From Bicyclus anynana (Eukaryota > Arthropoda > Insecta > Lepidoptera > Nymphalidae), in the NCBI RefSeq assembly GCF_947172395.1, contig NC_069087.1, positions 19,040,889 through 19,104,888 on the forward strand: DNA of 64,000 nt, written 5' to 3'. A program made the translations under genes and the position numbers. Numbering within the stretch: position 1 is the stretch's first letter; every line of letters begins with the position of its first letter. Under the pieces are notes generated by a model, which saw only the letters and a program-made list of their open reading frames with translations, searched no databases and was not told the DNA's origin. Below are positions 28,650 through 39,339 of the stretch, one piece after another.

Positions 28650-29220
28650 TTTCATTAGGTAAGAATGTACATAGTCGGGCCGCTACCAAACAAAACGTCT
28701 CTCAGCCGTTTAGTGATATATGGAGTTGTGCGCCACAGCCACAGCCGCCGCAAGTCGCAGGCGGCACTACAGGAGATAACTGTGCTGGCGGCGAGACGAG
28801 CCTGTGCGCATGTACATATGTTTTCTGTGGCGATACTCTCGCACAGTGTTTGCACAGCTAATAGCTAACAGCGCACACAACAGTCGCAACACAAAGCGGC
28901 GCGCAAACAGCGCAAACAAACAGCGGACTGTCAGCGCTGTCATTAATTGTTATTTATCAAGTGTCAGCTGCCGCGTGACATGCATGTGTACACGACACTA
29001 CTGCGACGACGGCGTGCTTAGGAATTGACGATTCCTGAATTAGTACGGCTTCTTTAGGACATGCAATCGATCAGTGATTGATTGATTGATCAATGAAATC
29101 AAATCAATCGATCAGTGGAGCGGCCTCCGGCTGCAGCCCGCTGCACGTGTCCGCGCTCCGGCTTGCGGCACCGGCAGCAGCGCGGTGTGGGGGAGCTCAA
29201 TGTTCCTACTGCTAGTGGCA
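28650..29220. other. GC-enriched region, coding status unknown
   Basis: Moderately GC-rich, with open frames of 60-76 codons on both strands but no family match I recognise. A GATTGATTGATTGATC run lies near 29075-29091. It could be an upstream exon or promoter of the second aquaporin, but nothing shows this. Confidence 0.25.
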
Positions 29221-29387
29221 TGTATAAGGTTTCTAACTGGGGTAGGCAATATACGTCCAAATGGGGCAAAAAAAAAACAAAATTCATTTTCTAATACAGG
29301 TTCGTACCTAAGGTAAGCAGCGCCTAGTTGCATCTATGCAATGCACGCCAACCGACACTGCTATTATGCATTGCTATTGGGTATTTT

Positions 29388-29463
29388 CGAAAAAAAAATT
29401 TGGCCTAACCCCTCAGCTCAGCAGTGAGCCGAATATGGGTTGATAATGATGATGATGATGATT
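29388..29463 (+). mobile_element. RTE-type LINE 3' end with (ATG)n tail
   Basis: GGCCTAACCCCTCAGCTCAG, GTGAGCCGAATATGGGTTG, then ATGATGATGATGATG: the usual RTE 3' end. A non-overlapping upstream part of the same 3' region occurs at 45340-45440. Confidence 0.65.
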
Positions 29464-29724
29464 GGGTATTCAGAGTATGTATTTTTGGGATACTTATTTA
29501 AACTAATAAATCCTTAGCTGTGTAACCTTTGTGTGTCTGGAGTCAAAGTCGAGCACTGGCATCATCGGGGTGCGCACAGTTTAGTCACAGTATAACCAGT
29601 AGTTGGACTTCATACTAGAGGTCGAAACACGAGCTATACCTACGCACCTTGAAACCGGGGTGATCGTGGGGTGAAGACAGTCGCGACTGTGCCGCGGTGA
29701 CGAACGCACGGTGTATGCCGTTAA
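29464..29724. other. Intergenic, nothing recognised
   Basis: No ORF or repeat seen. Confidence 0.4.
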
Positions 29725-29890
29725 TTAATACATCACAAATAAACAATACATCACTAACTTGGTAGCGCCTTCCAACGGATCGTACTGAGAAAACTGAGAA
29801 AATAGCATATAGGTACGATGTTATTTTTCGCTTTTTAGTTTAATAAAAACATTTTTCAAATTTTGAAGTAGGTTGTATTTTTTTAAGTCG
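29725..29890 (+). repeat. Dispersed repeat family C
   Basis: TTAATTAATACATCAC, ACTTGGTAGCGCCTTCCAAC and TTTTGAAGTAGGTTGTATTT match the copies at 16240 and 44835. Confidence 0.65.
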
Positions 29891-29907
29891 TTACCGTCGT
29901 TTAATAA

Positions 29908-29933
29908 TATAACGTCGTGACCACGACGTTATA
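29908..29933. repeat. Perfect short palindrome, 12-nt arms
   Basis: TATAACGTCGTG and CACGACGTTATA around AC, immediately after the end of the family C copy. Confidence 0.85.
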
Positions 29934-30059
29934 ATTTTCTTATGATTAGTAACTCGATACAATCAACCAAACCAATTTTAAAAATACTACTTTAACCTTT
30001 ACTCGCATACATCACTCCCCATTTATCCCTACGTAATATGTACATTCAAAATTTTCTTT

Positions 30060-30420
30060 GTTTCTGTTGACCCATATCGATGTAAAGTTCTCATCATTAC
30101 AAATTAATCAAGCCCAAACACAAGGTAGCTACTGTAAACATTGAGGTAGCTACTGTAAACATCTTAACTGTCTCCCGCCTTCATAACCAGACCCATAATG
30201 ACAGACACATCCCATCTAGGTGGAAAGGTCTTGCCGACACTAATTAATCAAGTCCAAACACAAGATAACTATTGGAAACCGTTAAAGAGTTCCCTTGTGT
30301 GTGTTGCGACTCCATCATCAGATCGATTCCAGACCTTCATAAAGTTGTAGTCCTTTAAAGTGTTAAAAAGTTAATGGAAAAAATATAAAACGCTACTGTG
30401 GCCCATACGATTTTTTAAAG
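30060..30420 (-). repeat. Dispersed repeat family A, inverted copy
   Basis: AATTAATCAAGCCCAAACAC, AAGGTAGCTACTGTAAAC (twice) and CAGACCTTCATAAAGTTGTA are the reverse complements of the blocks at 125-540. The head block is at the high-coordinate end. Confidence 0.7.
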
Positions 30421-30841
30421 TTCTCTTCGAATTCTCCAAGATTCCATCATCAGATCCTGACATTATTCCTATCGGACCAATTGGTAAGCATACCCTCTCA
30501 AACAAAAAAGAAATATTGAAATCGGTTTAGGCGTGTTCGAGTAATCGCCGCAGCCCCTGGGCCGACTTATCGCTGCTGCGGCGCTGATAGCCTGTCGCGC
30601 GATAGCCTACAGCACCTCCGACCCGCGGCTGACGCAAGCCGCCGCCGATCTTTGACGGTCGGCCTCGTACAGTCGTATTCAAATAAACAATAACTTAAGA
30701 TGCCTACACTTCTGCCGCTGAGCAGTGTTGCCAGTGGTACTCGCCGGGCGCACTCCTGTCTCCTGCCTGCCTCCTGCCGACTGTTGCCCTGTTGTTCGAC
30801 TACCTATTTCGTCCCGTGACATTATGCATTTGGAAATACAA

Positions 30842-31575
30842 ATGACCCGAGTGAGCTGAATTTTGGATATGACGTGGCTCTCTAAGTCTGGGCCCGAACC
30901 GATTCAGACTACGACCAAACCGGCTCGGAAAAAGTCAAAAATTTTTTTGACTTTTTCGACCGGTATGTCGAATCGATGTAAACTTTCAAACCCTATTTCA
31001 CCCCTTCTATTTTCGCATGTTTTATACGAAATAAATAGTCCAATAATCAGTTTGTAAAACTATAACACCAAACATTAACGATTTATAATTTTTAAAAAAC
31101 TTTAACCCTTTAGGGGTGCGATTTAGAAGTCTTGAATGACATTATTTTTAGTATTTTTGTACATATATACAACTAGCGGACGCCCGCGACTTCGTCCGCG
31201 TGGAAATCAATGTAAACTTTTTCACCACTTTAGAATCCCATTATATTTCGTATTTTTTATGATCTATGAACAAATTTTTAAAACAATAACTCTAAAAATG
31301 AAGGACTTTACATACAAACTTCCAAGTCCTATTTCACCCCCACCAGTTTTATGATAGGTACCTATAGATAGAGCATACACAAAGCAACAAAAAAGTGTTG
31401 AGTCAAAATGTTCGTATCTCAACTCAGAAACAAGTTATTGTAAAAAAACTAAATACAAACCTTTTTTCAAGATGGTGGAAAATGCACATAGGAAATCTCG
31501 GTCGAGAATTTAAAGTTAAACTTTTCTAGACTCTCCCGACGTCATATCCAAAATTTAGGCTTTCGTGGTTCATTT
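30842..31575. mobile_element. Candidate non-autonomous DNA element with inverted ends, about 735 bp
   Basis: The left end ATGACCCGAGTGAGCTGAAT, then TTTGGATATGACGT, is inverted at the right end (ACGTCATATCCAAA, then ATTTAGGCTTTCGTGGTTCA). There is no transposase inside. A Helitron-type fragment (from 31172, ACTAGCGGACGCCCGCGACT) is nested within. A solitary end lies near 23190. Confidence 0.5.
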
Positions 31576-31679
31576 CGACTTCTACTCGTAATCTAATTTT
31601 TCCGCCGACTTGATGACTGTATGCACCTAGTTACTAAATGAAAAATAAATAAATAACAAGAAAGAAGAACTACTGTAGC

Positions 31680-31806
31680 GTTATCCACATAAACGCATCC
31701 ATATAAACGCATCCACATAAACGCATCCACATAAACGCATCCACATAAACGCATCCATATAAACGCATCCACATAAACGCATCCACATAAACGCATCCAT
31801 ATAAAC
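31680..31806. repeat. 14-bp minisatellite, about nine copies
   Basis: The unit CGCATCCACATAAA, with CGCATCCATATAAA variants, repeats across the interval. A 119-codon minus-strand frame through it is a repeat artefact. Confidence 0.92.
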
Positions 31807-31849
31807 CACACGCGGCAAACTACAGACCCATCTCGTTGTTGAGTCGTGT

Positions 31850-32045
31850 CTACAAGTGTGGACTGTGAGAAAGCTTTCGACTCTGTGGAAACCTGAGCTG
31901 TACTGAGGTCTTTACAGAGATGAGATGCCGAATTGACTTTGGGTACATTCAAGTGTTGAAGTGTTTGTACGAAAACGCCTTGTCAGTCGGTATACAGGAT
32001 CAGACAACCAGGCCAATTCAATTCCAATATTGGAAGAATTCAGAA
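31850..32045 (+). pseudogene. RTE-clade LINE fragment
   Basis: It reads CEKAFDSVE, then LKCLYENALSVGIQDQ with a frameshift. It is useful because it shows the uninterrupted state of the site split by palindromes at 22036-22113. Confidence 0.8.
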
Positions 32046-32099
32046 CTTCCTAATAAAAATAATTCATAGTCAGTGCGTTTAAGACATTATACAGATACG

Positions 32100-32400
32100 C
32101 TCACAGCGTCGTGCGCCGCTCGAAGCTTTGTCGAGTTAATTCCGTCGCCCTCTGCCGCCCGCGCCGCCCGCGCCCAGCGCCGCGCCGCCCCGCCGGCGAA
32201 AGCTTCAATGGGAGTGACGTCAGCACACTGGGCGGCCTTGGGCTCGCACCAGTTCTTTATTTGCGTTACATTGGAGATAAATAACAAACCAAAATGGAAC
32301 ACAAGCACTCAGCGCAGTACACCCGACAGCGCTGTGCAGCTGTGCGACTGTGCGACTGTGCGACTGTGCGACGGCACGAGTGCGGCGTGCGCCTGATGGA
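32100..32400. other. GC-rich islet with TGCGACTG tandem repeats
   Basis: GC-rich about 32100-32250. Tandem TGCGACTG units lie about 32340-32372. No recognised coding exon. Confidence 0.4.
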
Positions 32401-32604
32401 CACGTGGCACATGGCTCACAACAACCCTCACAAACTGGTGAAGTCTATTGAGAGAAATAATATTATGTATTAGATTAGATGATAATACAAATCTAATAAT
32501 ATCAATGCTTTAATTAAATAAAAAGACCAATAAGTCGTGCGTGGAGTCGGAACGCATCAAAGTAGGTATATTGGTAGGTAAGTGAATCTTTACAAATAGT
32601 CAAC

Positions 32605-32670
32605 TCACGTATCTAAAGTGCTTGTAAACTGAACCTACTTGAAATATAATTTTGATTTTGAATTATCTCC
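32605..32670 (+). mobile_element. CR1-like LINE 3'-end fragment
   Basis: GCTTGTAAACTGAACCTACT then TGAAATATAATTTTGATTTT is the 3' end of the same family as the element at 822-5160. Confidence 0.7.
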
Positions 32671-32689
32671 AACTCTAGTAAATTACCTT

Positions 32690-32830
32690 ACCTTATCAGC
32701 CGGTAGACGTCCACAGCTGGACATCGGCCGCTTGCACGGAGCTCCAGCACAGCGGTGTCGGGCAGCTGCGACACCGGCGCGGAAACATCCAGCCCTGCGA
32801 GTGACCGACCCGCGTGCCCAGCGTTGGCAT
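32690..32830. mobile_element. RTE-related 3' fragment
   Basis: TATCAGCCGGTAGACGTCCA then GCTGGACATCGGCC resembles the RTE 3' end at 21104-21140. The GC-rich remainder is not recognised. Confidence 0.45.
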
Positions 32831-33620
32831 TCAATGGACATCAACCTTATAATGGATAAAACACAAACAATTAATAAATTGAAATTAGTTAATCTCCTGA
32901 CACGTTATGTCACATTTTTGCACACAAGTACAAGTAACATTTAGCAGGATTCATTAATTTATTAGTTTTTCCCACGTGGTTTTACAAAATTCTTGTACGG
33001 TGTACGATGTAGACTTACATCTGATCGATCTCCGGGTGGCCGGAACTGGAGCCGTGCGCGGCGTAGACCGCGCACGGGCGGAGCGGCGCCAGGCACATAG
33101 CAAGTATGTCTATGTCTCCAACGAGACGAAACTCGAAAGTCAGCCAACACGAGAGCAGCCCGCGCCAGCGCACGGAAGCGGCCGGGCCGCTCGCTGCTAT
33201 CGAGCAATTGATCGATTAATTATTATTTCCTCATTTACATAACGACGTTCTCCGCAGATCTCAATGTCGTCCACCTAAGTCTATATTTACTAGTTTTAAG
33301 TCTACTACGGCGCGGCCAACGACTACATCGCAGGCCGACCGTCTGGCCAGCCCCCCTAGCCATGTGGCACGTCGATTCTCTTTCTACGATTGCTAACGCT
33401 TCGAAAACTAGAAAGATGTATGGAAATGACATATTTTGTTATCGACAGGTCACGTAATCAAGATCTGTCGTCATGGCTGTATTATATTTTAAAAACAATA
33501 GGGATCATTCCTAAAACTCCAATAATAATGTAACCCAAGGTGTAAAAAATTTACCTAAAATATTCTTTACAACACACAAAGTGTCGACACTAACTAATAA
33601 AGTCATGACACAATATGTGA
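32831..33620. other. Mixed intergenic DNA with a GC-rich islet at about 33030-33190
   Basis: Frames of 65-88 codons on both strands, none with a recognised domain. No gene called. Confidence 0.35.
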
Positions 33621-33624
33621 TTTT

Positions 33625-34320
33625 TTAACCGACTTTAAAAGAAAATGAGGTTCTCAATTCGACGCGTATGTTTTTATCGTTTTCTGTTTGTTACCTCAGA
33701 ACTTCATTTCTAACCAATTTTTAAAATTCTTTTCTTGTTAGAATGGGAAGCTCTTGAAGTAATCCCATTGTCATCATGTCAGGATCTGATGGTGCGATCT
33801 TGGAGAAAACGAGGAAAACTTTCAAAAATCGTTAGAACAGCTATAGCGTTTGTTACTTTTTTCATTAGGTATTCTAATAATAAAGCAATACAACTTCATG
33901 AAGGTCTGGAGTCGATCTGACGATGGAACCGAAACACACACGACTGGTACTCTTCATCAGTCATCTTCTACAGTAGTTTCATTGTGTTTGGTCTCAATGA
34001 ATTTGTGTCGACGAGAACTAACCACTTAGATAGTTTGTGATTGTCATTAGGGATCTGGACATGAAGACGAATGACACTTACAGCAACGGCTTACTACTAT
34101 ATAGCTTACTATACTATACTTATACTAGATAGTTACTTATCTTGTGATCAGGCTTGATTTATTTGTATTGATGAGGACTTGCCACCTAGATAGGTTGTGA
34201 CTGTCATTAAGGGTCTGATGATCTAATAAAAAAATATTAACAGGATGGGGTGAAATACGGGTTGCAAGTTTACATCGAGTTTCACGAGGTCACGCGGACG
34301 AAGTCGCGGGCATCAGCTAG
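33625..34320 (+). mobile_element. Family A element with a Helitron-like 3' end
   Basis: The family A head (TTCATGAAGGTCTGGAGTCG near 33895) and about two tandem units (33960-34225) are followed by a right end TTTACATCGAGTTTCACGAG through GACGAAGTCGCGGG and CTAGT near 34316. This suggests family A belongs to, or was captured by, a Helitron-like element. Confidence 0.55.
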
Positions 34321-34460
34321 TAATATTATAAAGGGGAAAGGTTTCGTTGTTTGTTTGTTTGCATTGAATAGGCTCCGAAACTACTGAACCGGATATACTT
34401 TATACGAGAACAGGAACTGCGCGGGTGAAGCCACGCACCTCGACGTCCAATGAACGACGA
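34321..34460 (+). mobile_element. Fragment of a Helitron-like left end
   Basis: ATATTATAAAGGGGAAAGGT, then GGCTCCGAAACTACTGAACC. Confidence 0.5.
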
Positions 34461-34769
34461 ATTTTGTGACAGAGAAAAAATGTAGTGTTACAAACTTGAA
34501 ATTTGGCAGGAGGTAATTGACAGTTATGATTATTTTTAGACTTTCTTAATCCGGCCCTGTCGCAAGGTACCGAACTATACCTACCTAATATATTAAATGT
34601 GTTAGATCTACATTATGCGTGCAACTTGATGATTCCTATCACTCATGACTCATCTATTCTTTTACTAGATATCCTTGGTATTAGAGTTCGTAAATAGGTA
34701 GGTATGTCACACCTAGGCACGATGACTTCTGCAGCAGCAGCAGTACTTACTGTACAGTACAGCACTCCG

Positions 34770-34800
34770 CCGGGCGACGCGACGCGACGCGACGCGACGG
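34770..34800. repeat. GCGAC pentanucleotide repeat
   Basis: About five to six copies of GCGAC in tandem. Confidence 0.85.
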
Positions 34801-35039
34801 CTTCGACGTAAGTGCGCGAATACAAATCGTATCAAGTAGCTAATCTCTATCCGCCAATAAAATATAATTTATTGTCAAATAAGGAAATAATAAAAAATAT
34901 GAAAAGTAAAAATATTACTGATAAAAAGGTGCCTATCTAACAGCGGCGTAACTATGCCATTTGAGGCCAGTGGCGAATTTATTGGTGGTTTAAACGTTAC
35001 ATTACTTCTGAGCATCGGAGGAATTAGTGAATCACTATG

Positions 35040-35500
35040 ATCTCTGCCTCTCGAGCCGTTGGCTTGTGTCCGCAGTGTTCTGCCAGCCCGGCCCCGAGCC
35101 ACCCCACAGTTGCGCCACCGCGGAGCTACACGAGCGCCAGCGTGTGAGCGTGACGTGTGGTCGCGCAGTACGCGCGGCGTCGCCGTCCAGCGGCGCTTCG
35201 AGGCGCGCTCCGCCCCGCAGGCCGCCGAGGACACGCGATAGTGTTGTGTGCGGGCGGCCGTCGCGGCGCGCCCAGTCCGTGCGCGGCGCCCGACCCGTCG
35301 CCTCGCTCCCGCACGCCGAGTGCTCTCCCGTACCAGTGCCCAGTGCCCAGTGCCGACCTGCACATGCCCAGCGACGGTCACGGTCAGTATGTCGCGCGCG
35401 GGCCCGCGCGCGCGCTTTCGAGTTTCAGTTAGTGCTTCCGGCAAACTTCAGGAAGCCCACGTGCTTGTGAAAATATTTGATTTGCGAATGAATCCGTTCG
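35040..35500 (+). promoter_or_regulatory. GC-rich island, candidate promoter and first exon of the second aquaporin
   Basis: About 450 bp of dense GC with open frames on both strands. At 35364-35382 the sequence ATGCCCAGCGACGGTCACG is followed by GTCAGT. It encodes MPSDGH and ends in phase 1, exactly what the main aquaporin exon at 38269 needs. Phase and the similar short first exon of the paralogue are the only evidence. Confidence 0.4.
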
Positions 35501-35794
35501 GCGGGCGCGGGGGGCCGACGACTATTTATATTTGATCGTTCGTTATTTAAATATAACCAACAAAATAAAAAATTCGCTGCGCTCGTCGCTCGCATCGCAA
35601 AAGGTCATCGGAAATTATAAACTCTTTTGTGCGACTGGTTTTTAAATGTTTGAGACATTTCTCTTTCCCATTCACGGAATGTTTGGGTTCTCGTTTCAGT
35701 ATCAACAGCGCCATTACTATCATCCTCATTATCATCCATCATCTTCATTAGCGACTTCTTTTTTAAAGTCCCTTAACATTTACTTTAAACAATC

Positions 35795-35881
35795 CCCACA
35801 TCAGTTGTAGCAAATCTACAAGATTTGCTACAACTGATGTGGGATCCAGACGAACGTAGCCAACGCTACGTTCGTCTGGAT
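35795..35881. repeat. Two back-to-back perfect palindromes
   Basis: 35795-35817 pairs with 35821-35843 (23-nt arms, 3-nt spacer). Immediately after, 35844-35860 pairs with 35865-35881 (17-nt arms, 4-nt spacer). No gap separates the two palindromes. Confidence 0.95.
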
Positions 35882-35899
35882 GTTACAGATCAAGCTTAA

Positions 35900-36470
35900 A
35901 ATCGAATGTAAATCTAATGTAGACTACTTCACTGACCGGATAGTTTACGTGCAGTGCGCACACGTCAAGCGTGAGTCGTTGAGCTGGGACAGAACAGGAG
36001 GCCGACACACAGACAGATCTATATAATATTGTCCTACCTATCTATGTATTATTGTGTATAAACCCGTTCACCTGAGGCGTATGTGTAATTAATATAACAA
36101 CATTATGTAAATATTTAAAATTACTCTAATATTTATATTATGTGTCCACAGGAAAATATTATCTAATCAATTTAGTTAATTAACAATTAAAATCAATATC
36201 CTGAATGTATGTTCCGATCCGACTGCGCCGCGGAGCGCAAGGAACCGTTTGCTCGGCCCCGCGTAATCCTGTACACGACTACACACGCGCCCGGTCCGGC
36301 GCCGGCAGTCACAGCGACTATAATTCACCGGTATAACGAATATATTTAAATAACAAAATATTCAATGAGTAGGTACGTAGTCGAGAGTGCGTGCAATGTT
36401 TTGGGCACGTGCGTCAACGCAGACCTATGCTAATTTCTGCAAATTGTTATCAAAAAATATCTTTTAAGAT
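35900..36470. other. Intergenic DNA, nothing recognised
   Basis: Mixed composition with a GC patch near 36220-36310. No gene is seen. Confidence 0.4.
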
Positions 36471-36479
36471 TGTTTTATT

Positions 36480-37560
36480 TCAAACTTTTTTAACCATTGT
36501 CAAAATTAGTTTGTAACGGACATCTACTAACTATAAACCACCTTCTTGCCAAAATTCAAGTTTGTAGCTTGAAAGATGAAGGACTTTTATACAAACTCGC
36601 GAGAGCCTTTAGACCTCCTTAATCCGGCCCTGTCGCAAAATCCATTCATAACAAACGTAATCTAACTGTTTACTACCTCCCTCCAAATTTCAAGTTTGTA
36701 GCAAAAAAAATGAAGAACTTATAAGAGGATATTATTATTTTTTTTTTGGATTTAAAAAAGAATAGCTTTCAAGGTTTAAACAACAGACGACAATAATTGA
36801 CCATGCCCTTTTTCTCCGAAATTACTGTATGTAAATTTAAAAAAAAAATACAGAAGTTAGCTTTCTATTTGAAAATTCCGGGAAAACTTCAGAACTTCAG
36901 TACTTTGTTGTTTGGTTTTTTTTTATAATTTTCCATTGCCCCACAGAAGTGACATTCGTATTCCAAAGTTTCAGAGTTCTATAGTTTTCCGCAAATCTTG
37001 AAGTAGAAAGCTAACTTTTGTCTTTTTTACATATTTTTAGGTTAAGTAGAAACGGAGAAAAGGGGAGAATTGTCCATTTTCTTGAACAACTTTAAAACTA
37101 TTTATATCAAAATTACAAAAAACATATATTTGCGATCCTCTTACCAAGATCGTTTGATGTGTCAATGCAGTTTAAAAAAGATAATTTTTTTTTTTTTAAA
37201 TTTCCATTTAGCTCCCCAGAAATGACCTTCATACTAATCAGAGTTTCAACGTTTTCCGGAAATCTTCAAGTAGAATTACAATAACAGAAATTAGCTATTT
37301 CTGTATTTTTGTCATCATTTTGCATACAATAGTTTTGGAGAAAAGGGCCTGGTTAATTGTCTTCTATTTGTTTAAATAAACTGCAAGCAATTTTTTTTCA
37401 TTCCAAAAAAAAAAAATTATAATCCTCTTATACCTTTCATTTCATATATCACACAATGAATTTTACAAAAGTTTTTTTTTAACTTTCAATCTTAACCCCT
37501 ATAAGTGCCCCCCATATTCAAATTTCACCTATTCACGTACATTTCTGCGGTTGGGTCAAT
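36480..37560. repeat. AT-rich old repeat region
   Basis: Related blocks recur within it: AAGTTTGTAGC near 36560 and 36695, and AATCTTGAAGTAGAAAGCTA near 36995 against AATCTTCAAGTAGAATTACA near 37262. TCCTTAATCCGGCCCTGTCG near 36630 also occurs near 34545, with a weaker match near 57040. No coding signal. Confidence 0.45.
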
Positions 37561-37729
37561 GATCATTTTATACTGTAATCCGGTTACGTCCCTACAAAAT
37601 CACCGCAAAAAGCTTAGAACATTAAAATTAACTTAATATTTTACAAACGGATAACTGAATCGAAAACTATTGGTAGGTAAAAGGTTCCCCAAATCTTTTA
37701 TACTAGGTACACTATGAAAAAATTATGAA

Positions 37730-38140
37730 TGAGCTCTTAAAAGGTACTATTGAAGAACTGCTACCCATTCTGACACCAATATTTAACGACGTCATCGAAA
37801 CCGGCAAAATTCCTGTTCAGTGAAAACATCCCTTGTCATCCTTATTTACAAGAAAGGACTAAAAGACGATATAGGAAACTATAGACCCATAAGCCTGCTC
37901 TCTAATATTTACAAGGTATTCTCGAAAGTCATTCTAGAAAGAATAATCGAAAAGCTTGATGATAACCAACCACGACAACAAGCGGGTTTTAGACAATACT
38001 TCTCGACCTTGGACCACATTTTTACTGTAAAACAAATAGTAGAGAAATACAATAAATTAAACAAATAACTATAAAATCCCAAATAGGTGTATACCTATAT
38101 TAGGCATGCATTGATTACTTTAACGCCTTTGACAGTCATT
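37730..38140 (+). pseudogene. RTE-clade LINE fragment (RT N-terminal part)
   Basis: It reads LVILIYKKGLKDDIGNYRPI, SLLSNIYKVFSKVILERI and QQAGFRQYFSTLDHIFTVKQ, with a stop, then a remnant of the FNAFDS block near 38115. Similar in type to the fragment at 7480-8493. Confidence 0.85.
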
Positions 38141-38268
38141 CTCACAACTTAATTAACACCCCGCGTACCTACTGGCTACAAGCTACTATTGGCTAGGATA
38201 GACTAAAGGTAGACGTGAGACGGGACAAACCTGTGCGGCGTACTGAACCACTGACGGGCGCTTCGCAG

Positions 38269-39145
38269 CGGACGGCGGCGGCGCGCGCGCGTGGCTGCGC
38301 CGCTGGTGGCGCGCGCTGGTGAGCGAGCTGCTGGCCACGGCGCTGCTGGTGCTGCTGGGGCTGGCGTCGCTGCTGGCGAGCGAGGCCCCGCTCACCGCGC
38401 CGGCCTTCGCCTTCGGGTTCGCCGTGCTGGTCAACGTGGAGGCGTTCGGGCCCGCGTCCGGCGCGCACATGAACCCCGCCGTGACGCTGGCGGCGCTGCT
38501 GTCGGGCCGCCTGGCCGCGCCCGCCGCCGCCGCCTACGCGCTGGCGCAGCTGGCGGGCGCGCTGCTGGGCTGCGGCGCGCTCAAGCTGCTGTCGCCGCGG
38601 TTCACGGGCGTGGCCGGCGTCACGCTGCCGGGCTCGGTGGGCGCGCCGGCCGCGGCGCTGGTGGAGGCGGCGCTCACGGGCGCGCTGGCGCTGCTGTGCT
38701 GCGCGCTGTGGGCGGCGCACGACGCCGCGCGCCCCGACCCCGCCGCGTCCGTCAAGTTCGGACTGGCGGTCGCCGGCCTGGTGTACGCGGGCGTGAGTAT
38801 CGCCGCCGCCGCCGCCGTCGCCGCCGCCGCGCGCCCTCGCCGCGCCCGCTGACCGTGCGTCTCGTTGCAGGGGCCGATGACGGGCGCCAGCCTCAACCCG
38901 GCGCGCAGCTTCGCGCCCGCGCTGCTGCAGAACGCGTTCAAGGACCACTGGGTGCGTAGTGCGCAGTGCGCAGTGGGGCGAGCGCAGGGCGAGCGCTGAC
39001 GCTGGGCGTGTTGCAGGTGTACTGGGTGGGCCCGCTGGGCGGCGCGGCGGCGGCGGCGCTGCTGCACCGCTTCGTGCTGCTGCCGCCGCGCGCGCCGGCG
39101 CCGCGCCGCGAGGAGCTGCCGCTGCACGACAAGCCCGACCACTGA
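38269..39145 (+). CDS. Aquaporin (entomoglyceroporin-like), canonical NPA motifs
   Basis: Exons 38269-38792 (entered in phase 1), 38871-38951 and 39017-39145 join in frame with GT/AG junctions. With the tentative first exon at 35364-35382 the protein is 250 residues. The first pore box is SGAHMNPAVTLAALL (Asn near 75) and the second TGASLNPARSFAPALL (Asn near 190); both NPA boxes and the filter Arg are kept. By hand alignment the filter Phe of helix 2 is kept (AFAFGFAV), but the helix-5 His is replaced by a non-His residue (Val in AGLVYAGG), as in insect glycerol-transporting aquaporins. Intron positions, phases and the 81-nt third exon are the same as in the aquaporin at 14949-20652. A short GTG-started frame at 38319 is not the true start. 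Confidence 0.88.
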
Positions 39146-39262
39146 GCGACTGTCGCGCGACTGTCGCACGGGCGCGCGCCGGCGGTCGTGCGGCGAGGAG
39201 CTGCCGCTGCACGACAAGCCCGACCACTGAGCGACTGTCGCACGGGCGCGCTGGCGGTCGTG
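39110..39262 (+). repeat. 85-bp tandem duplication covering the aquaporin stop codon
   Basis: GAGGAGCTGCCGCTGCACGA through CACTGAGCGACTGTCG occurs at 39110 and again at 39195. The gene stops in the first copy (39143-39145), so the second is an untranslated echo of the C-terminus. Confidence 0.9.
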
Positions 39263-39292
39263 CGCCGATCTGTTGCTAAGCATCTAATTGTA

Positions 39293-39298
39293 ATAAAT
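39293..39298 (+). terminator. Polyadenylation signal AATAAA of the second aquaporin
   Basis: AATAAA about 150 nt after the stop codon. Confidence 0.65.
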
Positions 39299-39339
39299 CT
39301 TTATTTTTTATTTGTTTTTTGTTTAACACGCTTATATTA

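Noticed and set aside
28650..29330. A gene in the GC-enriched region
   Set aside because: Frames are short on both strands, with no recognisable domain or convincing splice pair.
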